Shown here: positions 44,888 to 54,759 of the stretch, in pieces | Position numbering within the stretch: position 1 is the first letter of the stretch | Layout: each line of letters begins with the position of its first letter | Assembly (NCBI RefSeq): GCF_003285015.1 | Contig: NZ_QMFB01000009.1 | Location: 1-64,000 of the forward strand | Reading direction: 5' to 3' | Source: Paenibacillus contaminans | GTDB lineage: Bacteria > Bacillota > Bacilli > Paenibacillales > NBRC-103111 | Length of the DNA: 64,000 bases | Notes under the pieces: generated by a model | The model's input: the letters and a program-made list of their open reading frames with translations, nothing else | What the model was told of the DNA's origin: nothing | Database searches by the model: none | Position numbers and translations under genes: made by a program

Positions 44888-45520
44888 TTATCGATTAATC
44901 CATGCTGCAAGAACGGCCAATGCGGTCAGATGGACCGGATAGAAGCTGCGCCAAATCCAGCCCGGCGGAACAAGCTTGAACCGCAGATCGGGGAGCAGGA
45001 AACGGCCGTAAGCGAAAAAAATCGTCGGCACGATGCTGAACAACTGCAGCTGCCAGCCGGTATTGTAGGCAAGGGACAGCAGATTGAGCGCCAAATGGGC
45101 CGGAACCCAATACTTGGCGTCCAGATAGCGGTACAGAAGAATAAGCAGCAGGGCATAAGAGCCGTAACTGAAAGGGAGCGCCTCCAGCAGGAGCATTCCG
45201 GCTAACGAGCACGCGACCGCGGCCCATTTTTCAAAACGTTCCGCAATCAGAAGCACGGCTAGACAAACGGCCAGCGTGCCGATCGTATTGATGCCCGTCG
45301 TGTTTAAGCTTGCCATATAGGGAATTTGCGAGATGAGCGCCAATACGGTCAACCGCTGCAAATAGCGGGGCCTGCTGCGGGTATGAAAGAACCCTTGAAC
45401 GATGCCGTACGCGTAAATCGGCAAAGCGATGCGTCCGACGATCCGCCAAAGGGCGTTGTCCGGATAAAACACGATTCCGATATGATCGACGAGCATCGTG
45501 ATCATGGCGATGATTTGCAT
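44888..45520 (-). CDS. TraX family membrane protein
   Basis: 210 residues, seven or so hydrophobic helices. The opening IIAMITMLVDHIGIVFYPDN, ALWRIVGRIALPIYAYGIV and RYLQRLTVLALISQIPYM are typical of TraX. The F-plasmid member acetylates pilin; chromosomal Firmicute homologues are of unknown role and belong to the acyltransferase-3-like membrane fold. AGGAGGAGAACG precedes the ATG. Confidence 0.93.
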   Translation of the reverse strand: MQIIAMITMLVDHIGIVFYPDNALWRIVGRIALPIYAYGIVQGFFHTRSRPRYLQRLTVLALISQIPYMASLNTTGINTIGTLAVCLAVLLIAERFEKWAAVACSLAGMLLLEALPFSYGSYALLLILLYRYLDAKYWVPAHLALNLLSLAYNTGWQLQLFSIVPTIFFAYGRFLLPDLRFKLVPPGWIWRSFYPVHLTALAVLAAWINR

Positions 45521-45593
45521 CGTTCTCCTCCTTTGCGGCGCGGGTTTCTTTCAATATAACAAGAAACGGCGGGGCGTTGATAGTGAATATGCT

Positions 45594-46754
45594 TTATTCG
45601 TGCTGCTGCGCCTCTTCTTTCGCGTTCGGCCGGAACGACAGCTTCAGCATAGGCGGCGTCACCAGCGTAGTCATAATAATCATGATGACAACCGATGTGA
45701 AATAATCTTGCATAAGAAGCCCCGTCTGCAGTCCTGCGGAAGCAATAATAAGCGCGACCTCGCCGCGGGACACCATACCGGAGCCGATAGCAAGCGAAGC
45801 GCGGTTCGAAAAACCCGTAAGCCGGGCGCCAAGCCCTCCGCCCAAGAGCTTCGTCACGATCGCGACGACGGTAATGATCGCAATGAACAGCAGCTGCGAG
45901 CCGACGCCTTCGAACGAGACGTTTAAGCCGATGCTGACGAAAAAAACGGGCACGAAAACGGCATACGCAATCGGTTCGAGCTTCATCTCCACCTCATGCT
46001 TGAAGGAGGTTTGGGAAATGGCGATACCGGCGGCGAAGGCGCCGATAATTCCGGCAACGCCCATCGACTCGGCAAAATAGGCGAAAGCGAAGCAGACGAT
46101 AAGCGCCGCGCTGATAACGGCCTCCGTCACCTTTAACGGCGCGAGCAGTTTCATGATCCGGGGAACGACAAACCAGCCTGCCGCGATGATGAGGACGAAA
46201 AACAGTATTTTTTTGCCGATCAGCATGCCGAGCGATACGTCCCCGGCGCCCAGAACGCTCATCATGACCGCCAGCAGAACGACGACTAGCACATCGTCCA
46301 CGACGGCGGCTCCGAGAATGGTCGTGCCTTCTCTGGAATTGATCCGGTTCATTTCTTTCAGCGTTTGGACGGAGATGCTGACCGATGTCGCGCAGAACAA
46401 CAGGCCGAAAAACAAGGCGAACTGCGGGGACAGGCCGAAAGCGACTGCGGCGCCATACCCTCCTGCGAAAGGCAGAATAATACCCCCGACCGCTACGGCA
46501 AGAGCGGACTTCCAGTTTTTCTTCAGCTGCTCCAGATCGGTTTCGAGACCGGCGATAAACATAAGCAGCAATACGCCGATTTCCGACAATTGATTTATAA
46601 TAGCTCCTTCTTGAATCCACCCCAGCACGGCGGGGCCGAGCAAGATGCCGACGATAAGCTTGCCCAGTACGGCCGGCTGCCCCACTCGTACGGAGAGATC
46701 CCCGGCGATTTTGGTGAAGGTTAAAATGAGTACCATGGTCCAAATAAATTCCAT
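45594..46754 (-). CDS. Cation:proton antiporter (CPA2/KefB-type)
   Basis: 386 residues, about 12 hydrophobic helices, no C-terminal TrkA domains. VGQPAVLGKLIVGILLGPAVL, ETDLEQLKKNWKSALAV, AVVDDVLVVVLLAVM (the Asp-Asp of the transport site) and SRGEVALIIASAG are family hallmarks. It exchanges K+ or Na+ for protons. Its leader carries a promoter, a long hairpin and a terminator hairpin that closely resembles that before the divergent NhaD-like gene. AGAAGGAGATG precedes the ATG. Confidence 0.93.
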   Translation of the reverse strand: MEFIWTMVLILTFTKIAGDLSVRVGQPAVLGKLIVGILLGPAVLGWIQEGAIINQLSEIGVLLLMFIAGLETDLEQLKKNWKSALAVAVGGIILPFAGGYGAAVAFGLSPQFALFFGLLFCATSVSISVQTLKEMNRINSREGTTILGAAVVDDVLVVVLLAVMMSVLGAGDVSLGMLIGKKILFFVLIIAAGWFVVPRIMKLLAPLKVTEAVISAALIVCFAFAYFAESMGVAGIIGAFAAGIAISQTSFKHEVEMKLEPIAYAVFVPVFFVSIGLNVSFEGVGSQLLFIAIITVVAIVTKLLGGGLGARLTGFSNRASLAIGSGMVSRGEVALIIASAGLQTGLLMQDYFTSVVIMIIMTTLVTPPMLKLSFRPNAKEEAQQHE

Positions 46755-47309
46755 AAGTCATCTCCTTCTGCTCTAAAATAGTTTTCCAATTGATGCGAAA
46801 CATTACGCGCCGCCGAATAAAATACGGTCGATTTCCTGAAAAACGGCAAAAAGGAGCCTGTGGTGAACAGGCTCCTCCGGTAAATCACGTTATTCAGTTG
46901 GATCTATCGTAACGTGATTTGGCGTGTTTGTAAAGGAAAAACGAATATTTTCCTATATATGGAATTATTGTCGGCGTGTTAAAAGGTAAATAACTCTTGG
47001 TCCAAGCAGTAAACTTCCGCTTTCTCGCCATTGTTCAGCGGGACCTGCATAGGTTCCGCTCCTTCCGCGTAATTGAAGCGAAATGCTTGGTATTCATTGT
47101 ATCCATTATCAGGGCGAAATATGGCCGAAACGATTTACAACGCAAGCATTAATCCGTATAATTACGGTTAGCGAAAAAGCGAATATCGTGAAACAACCGG
47201 AGGAGCCTGTCATCTGCAGGCTTCTTTTTGCGTTTTTTGCGCGTACGCCGGCGGGGAAAGGTTCAGAATAAAAGCAAATGGCCCGCAATAATGGAAAATA
47301 GGAGGCATT
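46755..47309. promoter_or_regulatory. Divergent regulatory region with two attenuator-like leaders
   Basis: Minus strand: promoter TTAACA-N17-TATATA (about 46949-46977), hairpin AAATCACGTTA/TAACGTGATTT (46882-46920), then terminator hairpin AGGAGCCTG/CAGGCTCCT (46852-46876) followed by TTTTT, about 100 bases before the antiporter. Plus strand: ACCGGAGGAGCCTGT and CAGGCTTCTTTTTGCG (about 47197-47232) form the same kind of terminator about 75 bases before the NhaD-like gene. An open minus frame without start (46979-47120, ending EVYCLDQELFTF) may be a gene remnant. Confidence 0.6.
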
Positions 47310-48590
47310 ATGGAGCAGCAAGCGATTTGGGCAATCAGTATATTTCTTCTTATTTACGGGCTGATCATCGCCGAGAAAATCCATCGTACGATCGTCGCCA
47401 TGATCGGCGGGGTGCTAATGGTGTCGCTTGGTATCGTCAACCAGGAAACGGCGCTGCACCATATCGATTTTAATACGCTGGGTCTTCTCGTAGGGATGAT
47501 GATTATCGTAAGCGTAACGGCGGAAACGGGATTATTCAAATACATTGCGATCCTGTCGGCCAAGAAGGCAAAAGGGGAGCCGGTCCGCATCATGGTCGCG
47601 CTCACGCTTATTACGGCCGTTGGCTCGGCTTTTTTGGACAATGTGACGACCGTGCTGCTGATGGTGCCGGTCACCTTCAGCATTACGCGCCAGCTTCGCG
47701 TGAATCCGGTCCCGTTTCTGATTGCGCAAATTTTCGCCTCGAATGTCGGGGGGACGGCGACGCTCATCGGGGACCCGCCGAACATCATGATCGGGAGCGC
47801 CGTCAAAGAACTGACGTTCATGGCGTTCATTGCGAATCTTGCGCCGATTGCGGCGATCGTGATGGCGGTTTATATCCCGATTTTTGTTTGGATGTTCCGC
47901 AAAAACATTCAAACGGCGCCCGAGCTGAAGCAAAGCATCATGGATTTGGACGAGAAAGCGGTCATTACGGACCGTAAGCTGCTCTATAAATGCGTAGCGG
48001 TCCTCGGGATTACGATCATCGGGTTTTTCCTGCATCAGCTGCTGCATCTGGAATCGGCGACGGTGGCGTTGGCGGGCGCTTTTTTGCTTCTGCTGCTAAC
48101 CGGAGAGCACAGGATGGAAGAAGCGTTTACGAAGGTCGAATGGACGACGATCTTTTTCTTCATCGGTTTGTTCGTGCTCGTGTCGGGGCTCGTGGAGACG
48201 GGAGTCATCGCCAAGCTGGCTGAGCAGGCAATCGAGCTGACAGGCGGCGATGTCGTCGCCACTTCGATGCTGATCCTGTGGCTCAGCGCCATAGCGTCCG
48301 CCTTCCTGGATAATATCCCGTTCGTCGCGACGATGATTCCGATGATTCAAGAGATGGGGAATATGGGGGTAAGCAATTTGGAGCCTCTGTGGTGGAGCTT
48401 GGCGCTGGGCGCATGCTTGGGCGGAAACGGTTCTTTGATCGGCGCCAGCGCGAACCTGATCGTGGCGGGATTGTCCGGCAAGGAAGGGCATCCGATTCGC
48501 TTCGTGCAGTTTATTAAAATCGGGTTCCCGCTCATGCTGCTTTCCATCGTGTTGTCCAGTATCTATATATACCTGCGTTATTTACTATAG
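47310..48590 (+). CDS. ArsB/NhaD family Na+/H+ antiporter-like transporter
   Basis: 426 residues, about 11-12 membrane helices. The ion-transporter signatures are NVGGTATLIGDPPNIMIGSA and, in the second half, GACLGGNGSLIGASANLIVAG; FLDNVTTVLLMVPV and FLDNIPFVATMIPM form the inverted pair. The family includes NhaD (Na+ or Li+ for H+) and ArsB (arsenite). No ars genes are nearby, and the divergent CPA2 antiporter favours a role in Na+ or pH balance. GGAGGCATT precedes the ATG. Confidence 0.92.
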   Translation: MEQQAIWAISIFLLIYGLIIAEKIHRTIVAMIGGVLMVSLGIVNQETALHHIDFNTLGLLVGMMIIVSVTAETGLFKYIAILSAKKAKGEPVRIMVALTLITAVGSAFLDNVTTVLLMVPVTFSITRQLRVNPVPFLIAQIFASNVGGTATLIGDPPNIMIGSAVKELTFMAFIANLAPIAAIVMAVYIPIFVWMFRKNIQTAPELKQSIMDLDEKAVITDRKLLYKCVAVLGITIIGFFLHQLLHLESATVALAGAFLLLLLTGEHRMEEAFTKVEWTTIFFFIGLFVLVSGLVETGVIAKLAEQAIELTGGDVVATSMLILWLSAIASAFLDNIPFVATMIPMIQEMGNMGVSNLEPLWWSLALGACLGGNGSLIGASANLIVAGLSGKEGHPIRFVQFIKIGFPLMLLSIVLSSIYIYLRYLL

Positions 48591-48605
48591 CCGAGGAGGG
48601 AACGC

Positions 48606-48890
48606 ATGCTGACATACCGATTCGATCCGGAAATCGTTCATATTCAAGAAGACGTGAACGGGGATGATGTGGAATTCCGGATTCGCGTTTTGAAGGAGCA
48701 GCCGCTTGCTGTCGACGGTCTTAAGCAAGCGAGGGCGTGGTTCGAGTCGAACGAGGTGCACACCGACGTTTTGTTCTATGCATACCCGGACCAAACGTAC
48801 AAGGTGATCGTGCGCCGTGATTATTATGTCGAGTTCGTTCTTGAGCTGATGAAGCAAAAGCTTCTGCGAAGCGTGGAGTGGAAAGCTTAG
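48606..48890 (+). CDS. Conserved hypothetical protein, 94 residues
   Basis: Follows the transporter by 15 bases with GAGGAGGG as ribosome binding site, so it is probably co-transcribed. The protein is soluble (YRFDPEIVHIQEDVNGDDVE, LFYAYPDQTYKVIVRRDYYV) with an alpha/beta look. Function unknown. Confidence 0.75.
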   Translation: MLTYRFDPEIVHIQEDVNGDDVEFRIRVLKEQPLAVDGLKQARAWFESNEVHTDVLFYAYPDQTYKVIVRRDYYVEFVLELMKQKLLRSVEWKA

Positions 48891-49068
48891 GGGAGCGGGC
48901 GAAGTGCTTTGCCGGTAACGCGGAAGACAATGCAAGTATTAACCGGTAAGCTCTGGACTAGCCAGATGAAAAGGCTGAACGGGGAGCGGATATAGAGGGG
49001 ATATTGATCGGCGAGTGTTACGATTCCGCAACAGGCACCGTCGTCAGATATGAGAAATCCCACGCGAA

Positions 49069-49114
49069 AAGAAGCCTCCAATCCCACTACGGCAGCGGTT
49101 TTGAAGGCTTCTTC
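49069..49114 (+). terminator. Hairpin terminator
   Basis: AAGAAGCCTCCAA pairs with TTTTGAAGGCTTCTT. It lies between the transporter operon and the minus-strand secreted protein. Confidence 0.6.
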
Positions 49115-49150
49115 ATTAGATAGCAGGGGTTGTCTTGCTCCTTATCCCCT

Positions 49151-49579
49151 TTACGTATATCCGAACACGCTTTTGGTGACGATGTCGTTCAACTCGGCGA
49201 TTTGCGCCTGATAGGTGCTCGGGGTAATGCTTCCGTTCAGGAGACGCTTGTCCAGCTGCTCCGTCAACTCGGAAACTTGCAATTCGATAACGCCCTGAAT
49301 CTCTTTATCGTTATGGTGAGCGATGTCGGCCAAGGAATGGCCTTTATACAGGGCATCGTATAGTTCTTCTTCAGATGAAACGCCGAGTGCGTAGTGCAGC
49401 GGATCGTTTTCCTCTACTTGCTGCACTTGCGGATCGGTCGGCTTGGTTTTGCCTTGAGCGCCTGCTTTATCGTGAGGGACGACAGCCGTACCCGCATTTG
49501 CTTCCTCATTGCACAAAATGGTGCCGAACGTAATGGCAAAAGCCATTGCGCTGGCCATAAATATTCGTTTCGGATCCAT
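49151..49579 (-). CDS. Secreted protein of unknown function, 142 residues
   Basis: ATG at 49579 follows AGGAGGCTCCT. Signal peptide 1-29 (MASAMAFAITFGTILCNEEANAG). The mature part is helical (PLHYALGVSSEEELYDALYKG, HSLADIAHHNDKEIQGVIEL, SELTEQLDKRLLNGSITPSTY), similar to the repeats of small exported helical proteins in Bacilli with a SLADIA motif. Function not established. Confidence 0.7.
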   Translation of the reverse strand: MDPKRIFMASAMAFAITFGTILCNEEANAGTAVVPHDKAGAQGKTKPTDPQVQQVEENDPLHYALGVSSEEELYDALYKGHSLADIAHHNDKEIQGVIELQVSELTEQLDKRLLNGSITPSTYQAQIAELNDIVTKSVFGYT

Positions 49580-49596
49580 AGGAGCCTCCTTTTTTT

Positions 49597-49692
49597 GAAC
49601 ATATAAGCATTTAGCCGGTTCACATACTAAGCGCTTATATTTCAACGGTAAACGCAGAGCGACAAAAGACGCCGACAGGTATTTATCCTTGA
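49597..49692 (+). repeat. Structured repeat element, copy A
   Basis: Core 49633-49692: GCTTATATTTCAACGGTAAA..., ending TATTTATCCTTGA. Outer arms GGTAAACG and a degenerate ATTTATCC can pair. It shares AAAGACGCCGACAGG with copy B and lies about 380 bases before hprK. From 49693 to 50072 no gene is seen. The stretch may hold the hprK promoter. Confidence 0.6.
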
Positions 49693-50072
49693 GATGGCCT
49701 ATTTTGTACAGACCTCTAACCTACTACGGATGACGGAGCGTTTGGTTCCAACTTTTTTCTAGCATAAAAATATAGCCGCCTCATATATACATGATAAATC
49801 ATGCACCTGAAGAGAAGCTTAATTCTTCGTAAATATTTGAAGCTATGCGCATCCCCCTAGGGCAATACCGGAATTTTGCCGTTCCTTGTCATTCTATGTG
49901 CGAATGTTGAAAAGATTCGTCCATAATGTCGTGACAGAGCTGTGAAACCTTGCTGCAGTCAGGAAGGGAAACGCCCAAGACCGTCGAATATAACCTCAAA
50001 CCAATTATGAGGGCAGCGCTGTCGTGCGGATGCACGGGAATGCGGGAAGTGCCGGAAGGGAGTATATGAAGT

Positions 50073-50987
50073 ATGAAATCCATTGTAGTCAACGACTTGG
50101 TAAAACGCTTCTCGCTCGAGGTGCTTGCTGCGGAATCCCATCTGGACCGTCCGGTCACCAAAGCCAAGGCACATCGTCCGGGTCTCGAATTCGTCGGCCA
50201 TTTCGATTTTTTTCCTACGCAGCACGTCCAGGTGTTAGGGAGCAAGGAAATTACTTATTTGCATAAGCTTACCGAAGAGGAACGCAACCTGCATATCGGG
50301 AACGTCGTCAAATATCACCCGCCATGCTTCGTCGTCACGAGAAACCAGGAAGGGTTAAAATACTTAAAAAAATATTGCAACGAAGAAGGCATCCCTCTCC
50401 TGCGGACGCCGGTTGCGACGAATCAGTTTATCGGGCAGCTGGACGCTTATTTGGTTAAAGCGCTGGCGCCTGAAAGCTCGATTCACGGCGTTTGCGTCAA
50501 TGTGTCCGGCATCGGCATTTTGCTGCGGGGCAAGTCGGGCGTCGGCAAGAGCGAAACCGCCCACACGCTTGTACGGCGGGGACACCGGCTCGTCGCGGAC
50601 GATATCGTCGTGCTGAAGAAGCTGAGCCCGCAAACGCTGCTCGGGACGCATAACGGCAAAACCAAGGAGTTTCTGGCTTTGCGCAGCATCGGACTGATCA
50701 ACGTGTCGCGGATATACGGCAGGAAGGCGTTTCAGGATGAAACGCGGATTACGCTCGACATTGAGCTGACCAAATGGCAGGATAACGCGCTGAATAACGA
50801 GCTCGAGCTTGAAGAGAAATTTGTGGAGTATATGGGCGTCAAAGTGCCGCATATCGAAATCCAGCTCCAGCCCGGGAGGGACGTAGCCGGCCTGATCGAG
50901 GCGGCGGCGAACAACTGGTACCTGAGGCAGCAGGGCTACAGTGCGGCGGAAGAGTTCATTAAGCGTCTGGAGATGCCGACGGATTAA
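50073..50987 (+). CDS. HPr kinase/phosphorylase paralogue with altered signature
   Basis: 304 residues. N-terminal domain (LAAESHLDRPVTKAKAHRPG) and C-terminal kinase with P-loop GKSGVGKSET, GHRLVADDIV and PGRDVAGLIEAAANNWYLR. HPrK/P uses ATP or pyrophosphate to phosphorylate and dephosphorylate Ser46 of HPr, setting catabolite repression. The family signature EIRGLGIINVMTLFG is replaced by ALRSIGLINVSRIYG, and the following GAGAVR by GRKAFQ. The gene lacks the usual downstream lgt/ppaX partners, so it is probably a second, diverged copy. A hairpin with T-run ends it at about 51031-51077. Confidence 0.85.
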   Translation: MKSIVVNDLVKRFSLEVLAAESHLDRPVTKAKAHRPGLEFVGHFDFFPTQHVQVLGSKEITYLHKLTEEERNLHIGNVVKYHPPCFVVTRNQEGLKYLKKYCNEEGIPLLRTPVATNQFIGQLDAYLVKALAPESSIHGVCVNVSGIGILLRGKSGVGKSETAHTLVRRGHRLVADDIVVLKKLSPQTLLGTHNGKTKEFLALRSIGLINVSRIYGRKAFQDETRITLDIELTKWQDNALNNELELEEKFVEYMGVKVPHIEIQLQPGRDVAGLIEAAANNWYLRQQGYSAAEEFIKRLEMPTD

Positions 50988-51030
50988 GCTCGCCGTGGCT
51001 GATAGCTCTCACAAAAATTGCGTGATCGAA

Positions 51031-51077
51031 AGAATGGTTGAGCAAGCTGGCTATAGCTGCTCGGCCGTTCTTTTTTT
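51031..51077 (+). terminator. hprK terminator
   Basis: GAATGGTTGAGC pairs with GCTCGGCCGTTC, followed by TTTTTTTT. Repeat copy B begins in this T-run. Confidence 0.75.
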
Positions 51078-51174
51078 TAAATATAAGACCTTCTAAGTTT
51101 CACACATGACAATTGCTTATATTTCTACGGTAAACGTAAGGCGTCCAAAGACGCCGACAGGCGTTTACCCTTGA
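51067..51174 (+). repeat. Structured repeat element, copy B
   Basis: Core 51115-51174: GCTTATATTTCTACGGTAAA..., ending GCGTTTACCCTTGA. GGTAAACG pairs with CGTTTACC; inner stem GGCGTC-CAAA-GACGCC. The upstream part (TTTAAATATAAGACCTT, GTTTCACACAT) is shared with copy C. About 120 bases before the collagen-like gene. Confidence 0.65.
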
Positions 51175-51292
51175 CGTATATCCTGTAACGCCCTTTTTTG
51201 GCCGGCCGTGAGAAGCCCCTAGTCCGAATAAGTATACAGGTCATATGTATAGCGTAAGGTCGTTTACGCATTCGGAACGGAGGGATACACGA

Positions 51293-51787
51293 ATGAGAGG
51301 TTCCAAATCGGCAAGAAGCCGGTCGCGGTCCGCACTGCGCTGCAAACGCCGAAAGCGGAGGCGCCGTTTGATTTGCAGGCTGCATCATTCTTGCAAACGC
51401 AAGCGCCGCCGCCGTTATGCGACACGTTATGCAGCCGGCCCGCCCGGCGATTCGGGGGCTTCCGGTATCGCAGGCCCGCAAGGTCTCCAAGGCGTGCAGG
51501 GGGCACAAGGCGTGCAGGGGGCACAAGGCGTGCAAGGCGCTCAAGGCGTTCAAGGACCGCCGGGGGGCGGTGCGGATTTTACGGAGCTGATCAATCTGCT
51601 CACCGCTTATCAGACGGCGAATACGACGGTAACCGTCATGACGCCGGGGCAGCCTACCGGCTTTGCCGGGAACGTCGATACGCTGGGGACGACACTGGCC
51701 CATTTTACGACGAATATGGGGACGACGATGAGCATTCCGTATTCGTTCATTTCCAACGTCGAAACCGTGCAGAGCGAAGGGGGCTAG
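51293..51787 (+). CDS. Collagen-like protein with basic N-terminus
   Basis: 164 residues from the ATG after GGAGGGATACACGA. Residues 1-50 are extremely Arg/Lys-rich; about 50-95 are Gly-X-Y triplets ([19 protein letters not shown], then GVQGAQ repeats); the last 65 residues form a Thr-rich domain ([20 protein letters not shown]). Collagen-like proteins with such tails occur on Bacillus spore exosporium, where the triplets trimerise. A spore-surface place is inferred. The triplet DNA (GGCGTGCAAGGGGCACAA-type) is itself repetitive, and two small genes follow closely. Confidence 0.85.
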   Translation: MRGSKSARSRSRSALRCKRRKRRRRLICRLHHSCKRKRRRRYATRYAAGPPGDSGASGIAGPQGLQGVQGAQGVQGAQGVQGAQGVQGPPGGGADFTELINLLTAYQTANTTVTVMTPGQPTGFAGNVDTLGTTLAHFTTNMGTTMSIPYSFISNVETVQSEGG

Positions 51788-51794
51788 CCTTTCC

Positions 51795-52001
51795 ATGTCA
51801 TCAACATTGTCCGGCGATCTCGTTCCTCTGATCGGCTCCGAGGTGACGGCCGTAACGAACGCCTTCGGTCAATTAACCGTAATCGGAACGCTTGCTAGAG
51901 TGGGGAACGACTACATTTTGGTATCCTTCACGGATAACGGATTTCTTTACGAAATACGCGTTTCTTTCGCCAATCTTGTCTACGTGCATGCGAACCCATG
52001 A
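51795..52001 (+). CDS. Small beta-barrel-like protein, 68 residues
   Basis: Seven bases after the collagen-like gene. LIGSEVTAVTNAFGQLTVIG, TLARVGNDYILVSFTDNGFL and YEIRVSFANLVYVHANP give five short strands, like the Sm-fold/DUF2642-type small proteins of sporeformers. Function unknown; probably co-transcribed. Confidence 0.7.
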   Translation: MSSTLSGDLVPLIGSEVTAVTNAFGQLTVIGTLARVGNDYILVSFTDNGFLYEIRVSFANLVYVHANP

Positions 52002-52021
52002 CAAAGGAGAGCTGAAAAGGT

Positions 52022-52252
52022 ATGGCGATCGAATCCCAATCGCACCTGCTGCTGCCAGGTACGCATTTACACGGCATGTTAAGGCAAAAAACCGGCCTGC
52101 CGATCGAGCTGACGACGAGCGCCGGCGTATGGACGGGAACGCTTAACGAGTTTAATCATTCGTATGTCAAAATAACCGAGCAGAAAACCTCAAAAGAAAT
52201 GTACATCGTGCTCGAGCATATTATCGCGTTTTCGTTTCCGGTGGTTGCTTGA
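52022..52252 (+). CDS. Small beta-barrel-like protein, 76 residues
   Basis: GGAGAGCTGAAAAGGT precedes the ATG. LLLPGTHLHGMLRQKTGLPI, ELTTSAGVWTGTLNEFNHSY and EMYIVLEHIIAFSFP have the same strand pattern as the preceding gene and recall DUF2642 spore-associated proteins. A terminator follows at 52272-52297. The three genes form a small operon with a likely spore-surface role (inference). Confidence 0.7.
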   Translation: MAIESQSHLLLPGTHLHGMLRQKTGLPIELTTSAGVWTGTLNEFNHSYVKITEQKTSKEMYIVLEHIIAFSFPVVA

Positions 52253-52271
52253 TACGGATTTCAAATGTCGG

Positions 52272-52297
52272 CGCCCAGTTACGGGCGTTCTTTTTTT
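52272..52297 (+). terminator. Terminator of the collagen-like operon
   Basis: CGCCCAGTTACGGGCG followed by TTCTTTTTTT. Repeat copy C begins in this T-run. Confidence 0.85.
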
Positions 52298-52390
52298 AAA
52301 TATGAGACTTTATAGTTTCGCATAACAAGTGCTTATATTTCAACGGTAAACGCGCCTGTCCTTAAAGGACGGCGAAGTCGTTTATCCTTG
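52288..52390 (+). repeat. Structured repeat element, copy C
   Basis: Core 52331-52390: GCTTATATTTCAACGGTAAA..., ending CGTTTATCCTTG. The inner hairpin GTCC-TTAAA-GGAC differs in sequence from copy B but keeps a stem, and the outer GGTAAACG/CGTTTATCC pairing is kept. About 75 bases before the next gene. Confidence 0.65.
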
Positions 52391-52466
52391 TCTCTATTCT
52401 TTGCATTAAGCCTTTTATCTTTGTCGAGCGCAAGGTAAAATATGGGTAGTGCGAGGAGGTATCGAC

Positions 52467-52922
52467 ATGCAGCCTGCAGAACGAGCTTTTAACGTGCGAA
52501 TCCCGTTTCTATCGGCGTTTTTGATGATGCTTTCGCCGGTGATCGTTTTTATCGGGCAAATGCCTTTGCTTGTGACGGCCATTCAGCAGGAGCATACGGT
52601 TAGTGCGGTTGTTTACGGAACGGCATCCGCGATCATCGCTGCCTGCGGCGTTTTTATGTTTGTCGTTATTCGGAAAAAGAAAACATGCGTCATGCTGGCG
52701 GATACCTTGCAGCTGGAACGGGCGGTTGTTGCCGCAGCCGATCTGGAGAAGGTCGTTATTTATGAGAGTACGATTTCGATCCGAATCAAGAATGCGCCGA
52801 CGTTCAAGCGCGTGTTCCGTTTCCGGTTCGCCGAAAAGGAAGGGCTCGACTGCTTCAAGGATTGGCTGGAGGAACGGCATATCGCTTTTGAAGTCAAATC
52901 GTTATTTCAGGTTGTTAAGTAA
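52467..52922 (+). CDS. Two-helix membrane protein with cytoplasmic PH-like domain
   Basis: 151 residues; GGAGGTATCGAC precedes the ATG. Hydrophobic helices at about 14-38 and 44-66, then RKKKTCVMLADTLQLERAVV and a beta-rich end (VIYESTISIRIKNAP, FRFRFAEKEGLDCFKDWLEE) as in bacterial PH-like domains. Function unknown. Repeat copy C lies upstream. Confidence 0.7.
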   Translation: MQPAERAFNVRIPFLSAFLMMLSPVIVFIGQMPLLVTAIQQEHTVSAVVYGTASAIIAACGVFMFVVIRKKKTCVMLADTLQLERAVVAAADLEKVVIYESTISIRIKNAPTFKRVFRFRFAEKEGLDCFKDWLEERHIAFEVKSLFQVVK

Positions 52923-53008
52923 TTCGTGGAAGAGGGCTTAGCCAGATTAACGTGAAAATGTTTCCGTTGACAGCGTTTCCGTATTTATCATATGCTTATC
53001 GCAAGTAA

Positions 53009-54613
<1,605 letters not shown>

Positions 54614-54668
54614 CCGTTGTTATGGTATAGTGAATATAATTAAACACAAGAGGTCGGAGACGAACGAG

Positions 54669-54725
54669 AGACCGCTTTGCATTATGGGAATGGAGATATT
54701 CCCGTAGTGTCATTGCGGTCTTTTT
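54669..54725 (+). terminator. Attenuator between glpK and glpD
   Basis: AGACCGC pairs with GCGGTCT followed by TTTT, with an inner GGGAAT/ATTCCC hairpin. In B. subtilis the glpD leader contains a terminator overcome by the antiterminator GlpP with glycerol-3-phosphate. The same place and form here suggest the same control. Confidence 0.75.
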
Positions 54726-54759
54726 GATGTTCTCCGGCATGGAACGGGAGGAGATTCAT

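Noticed and set aside
46979-47120. Minus-strand frame ending EVYCLDQELFTF between the antiporters
   Set aside because: Reads like protein but has no start codon for most of its length; kept only as a possible remnant in the regulatory-region entry.
49633-52390. Assigning the three 60-nt repeats to the c-di-GMP or another known riboswitch class
   Set aside because: The conserved blocks do not match the cores of classes I can recall, so no name is given.
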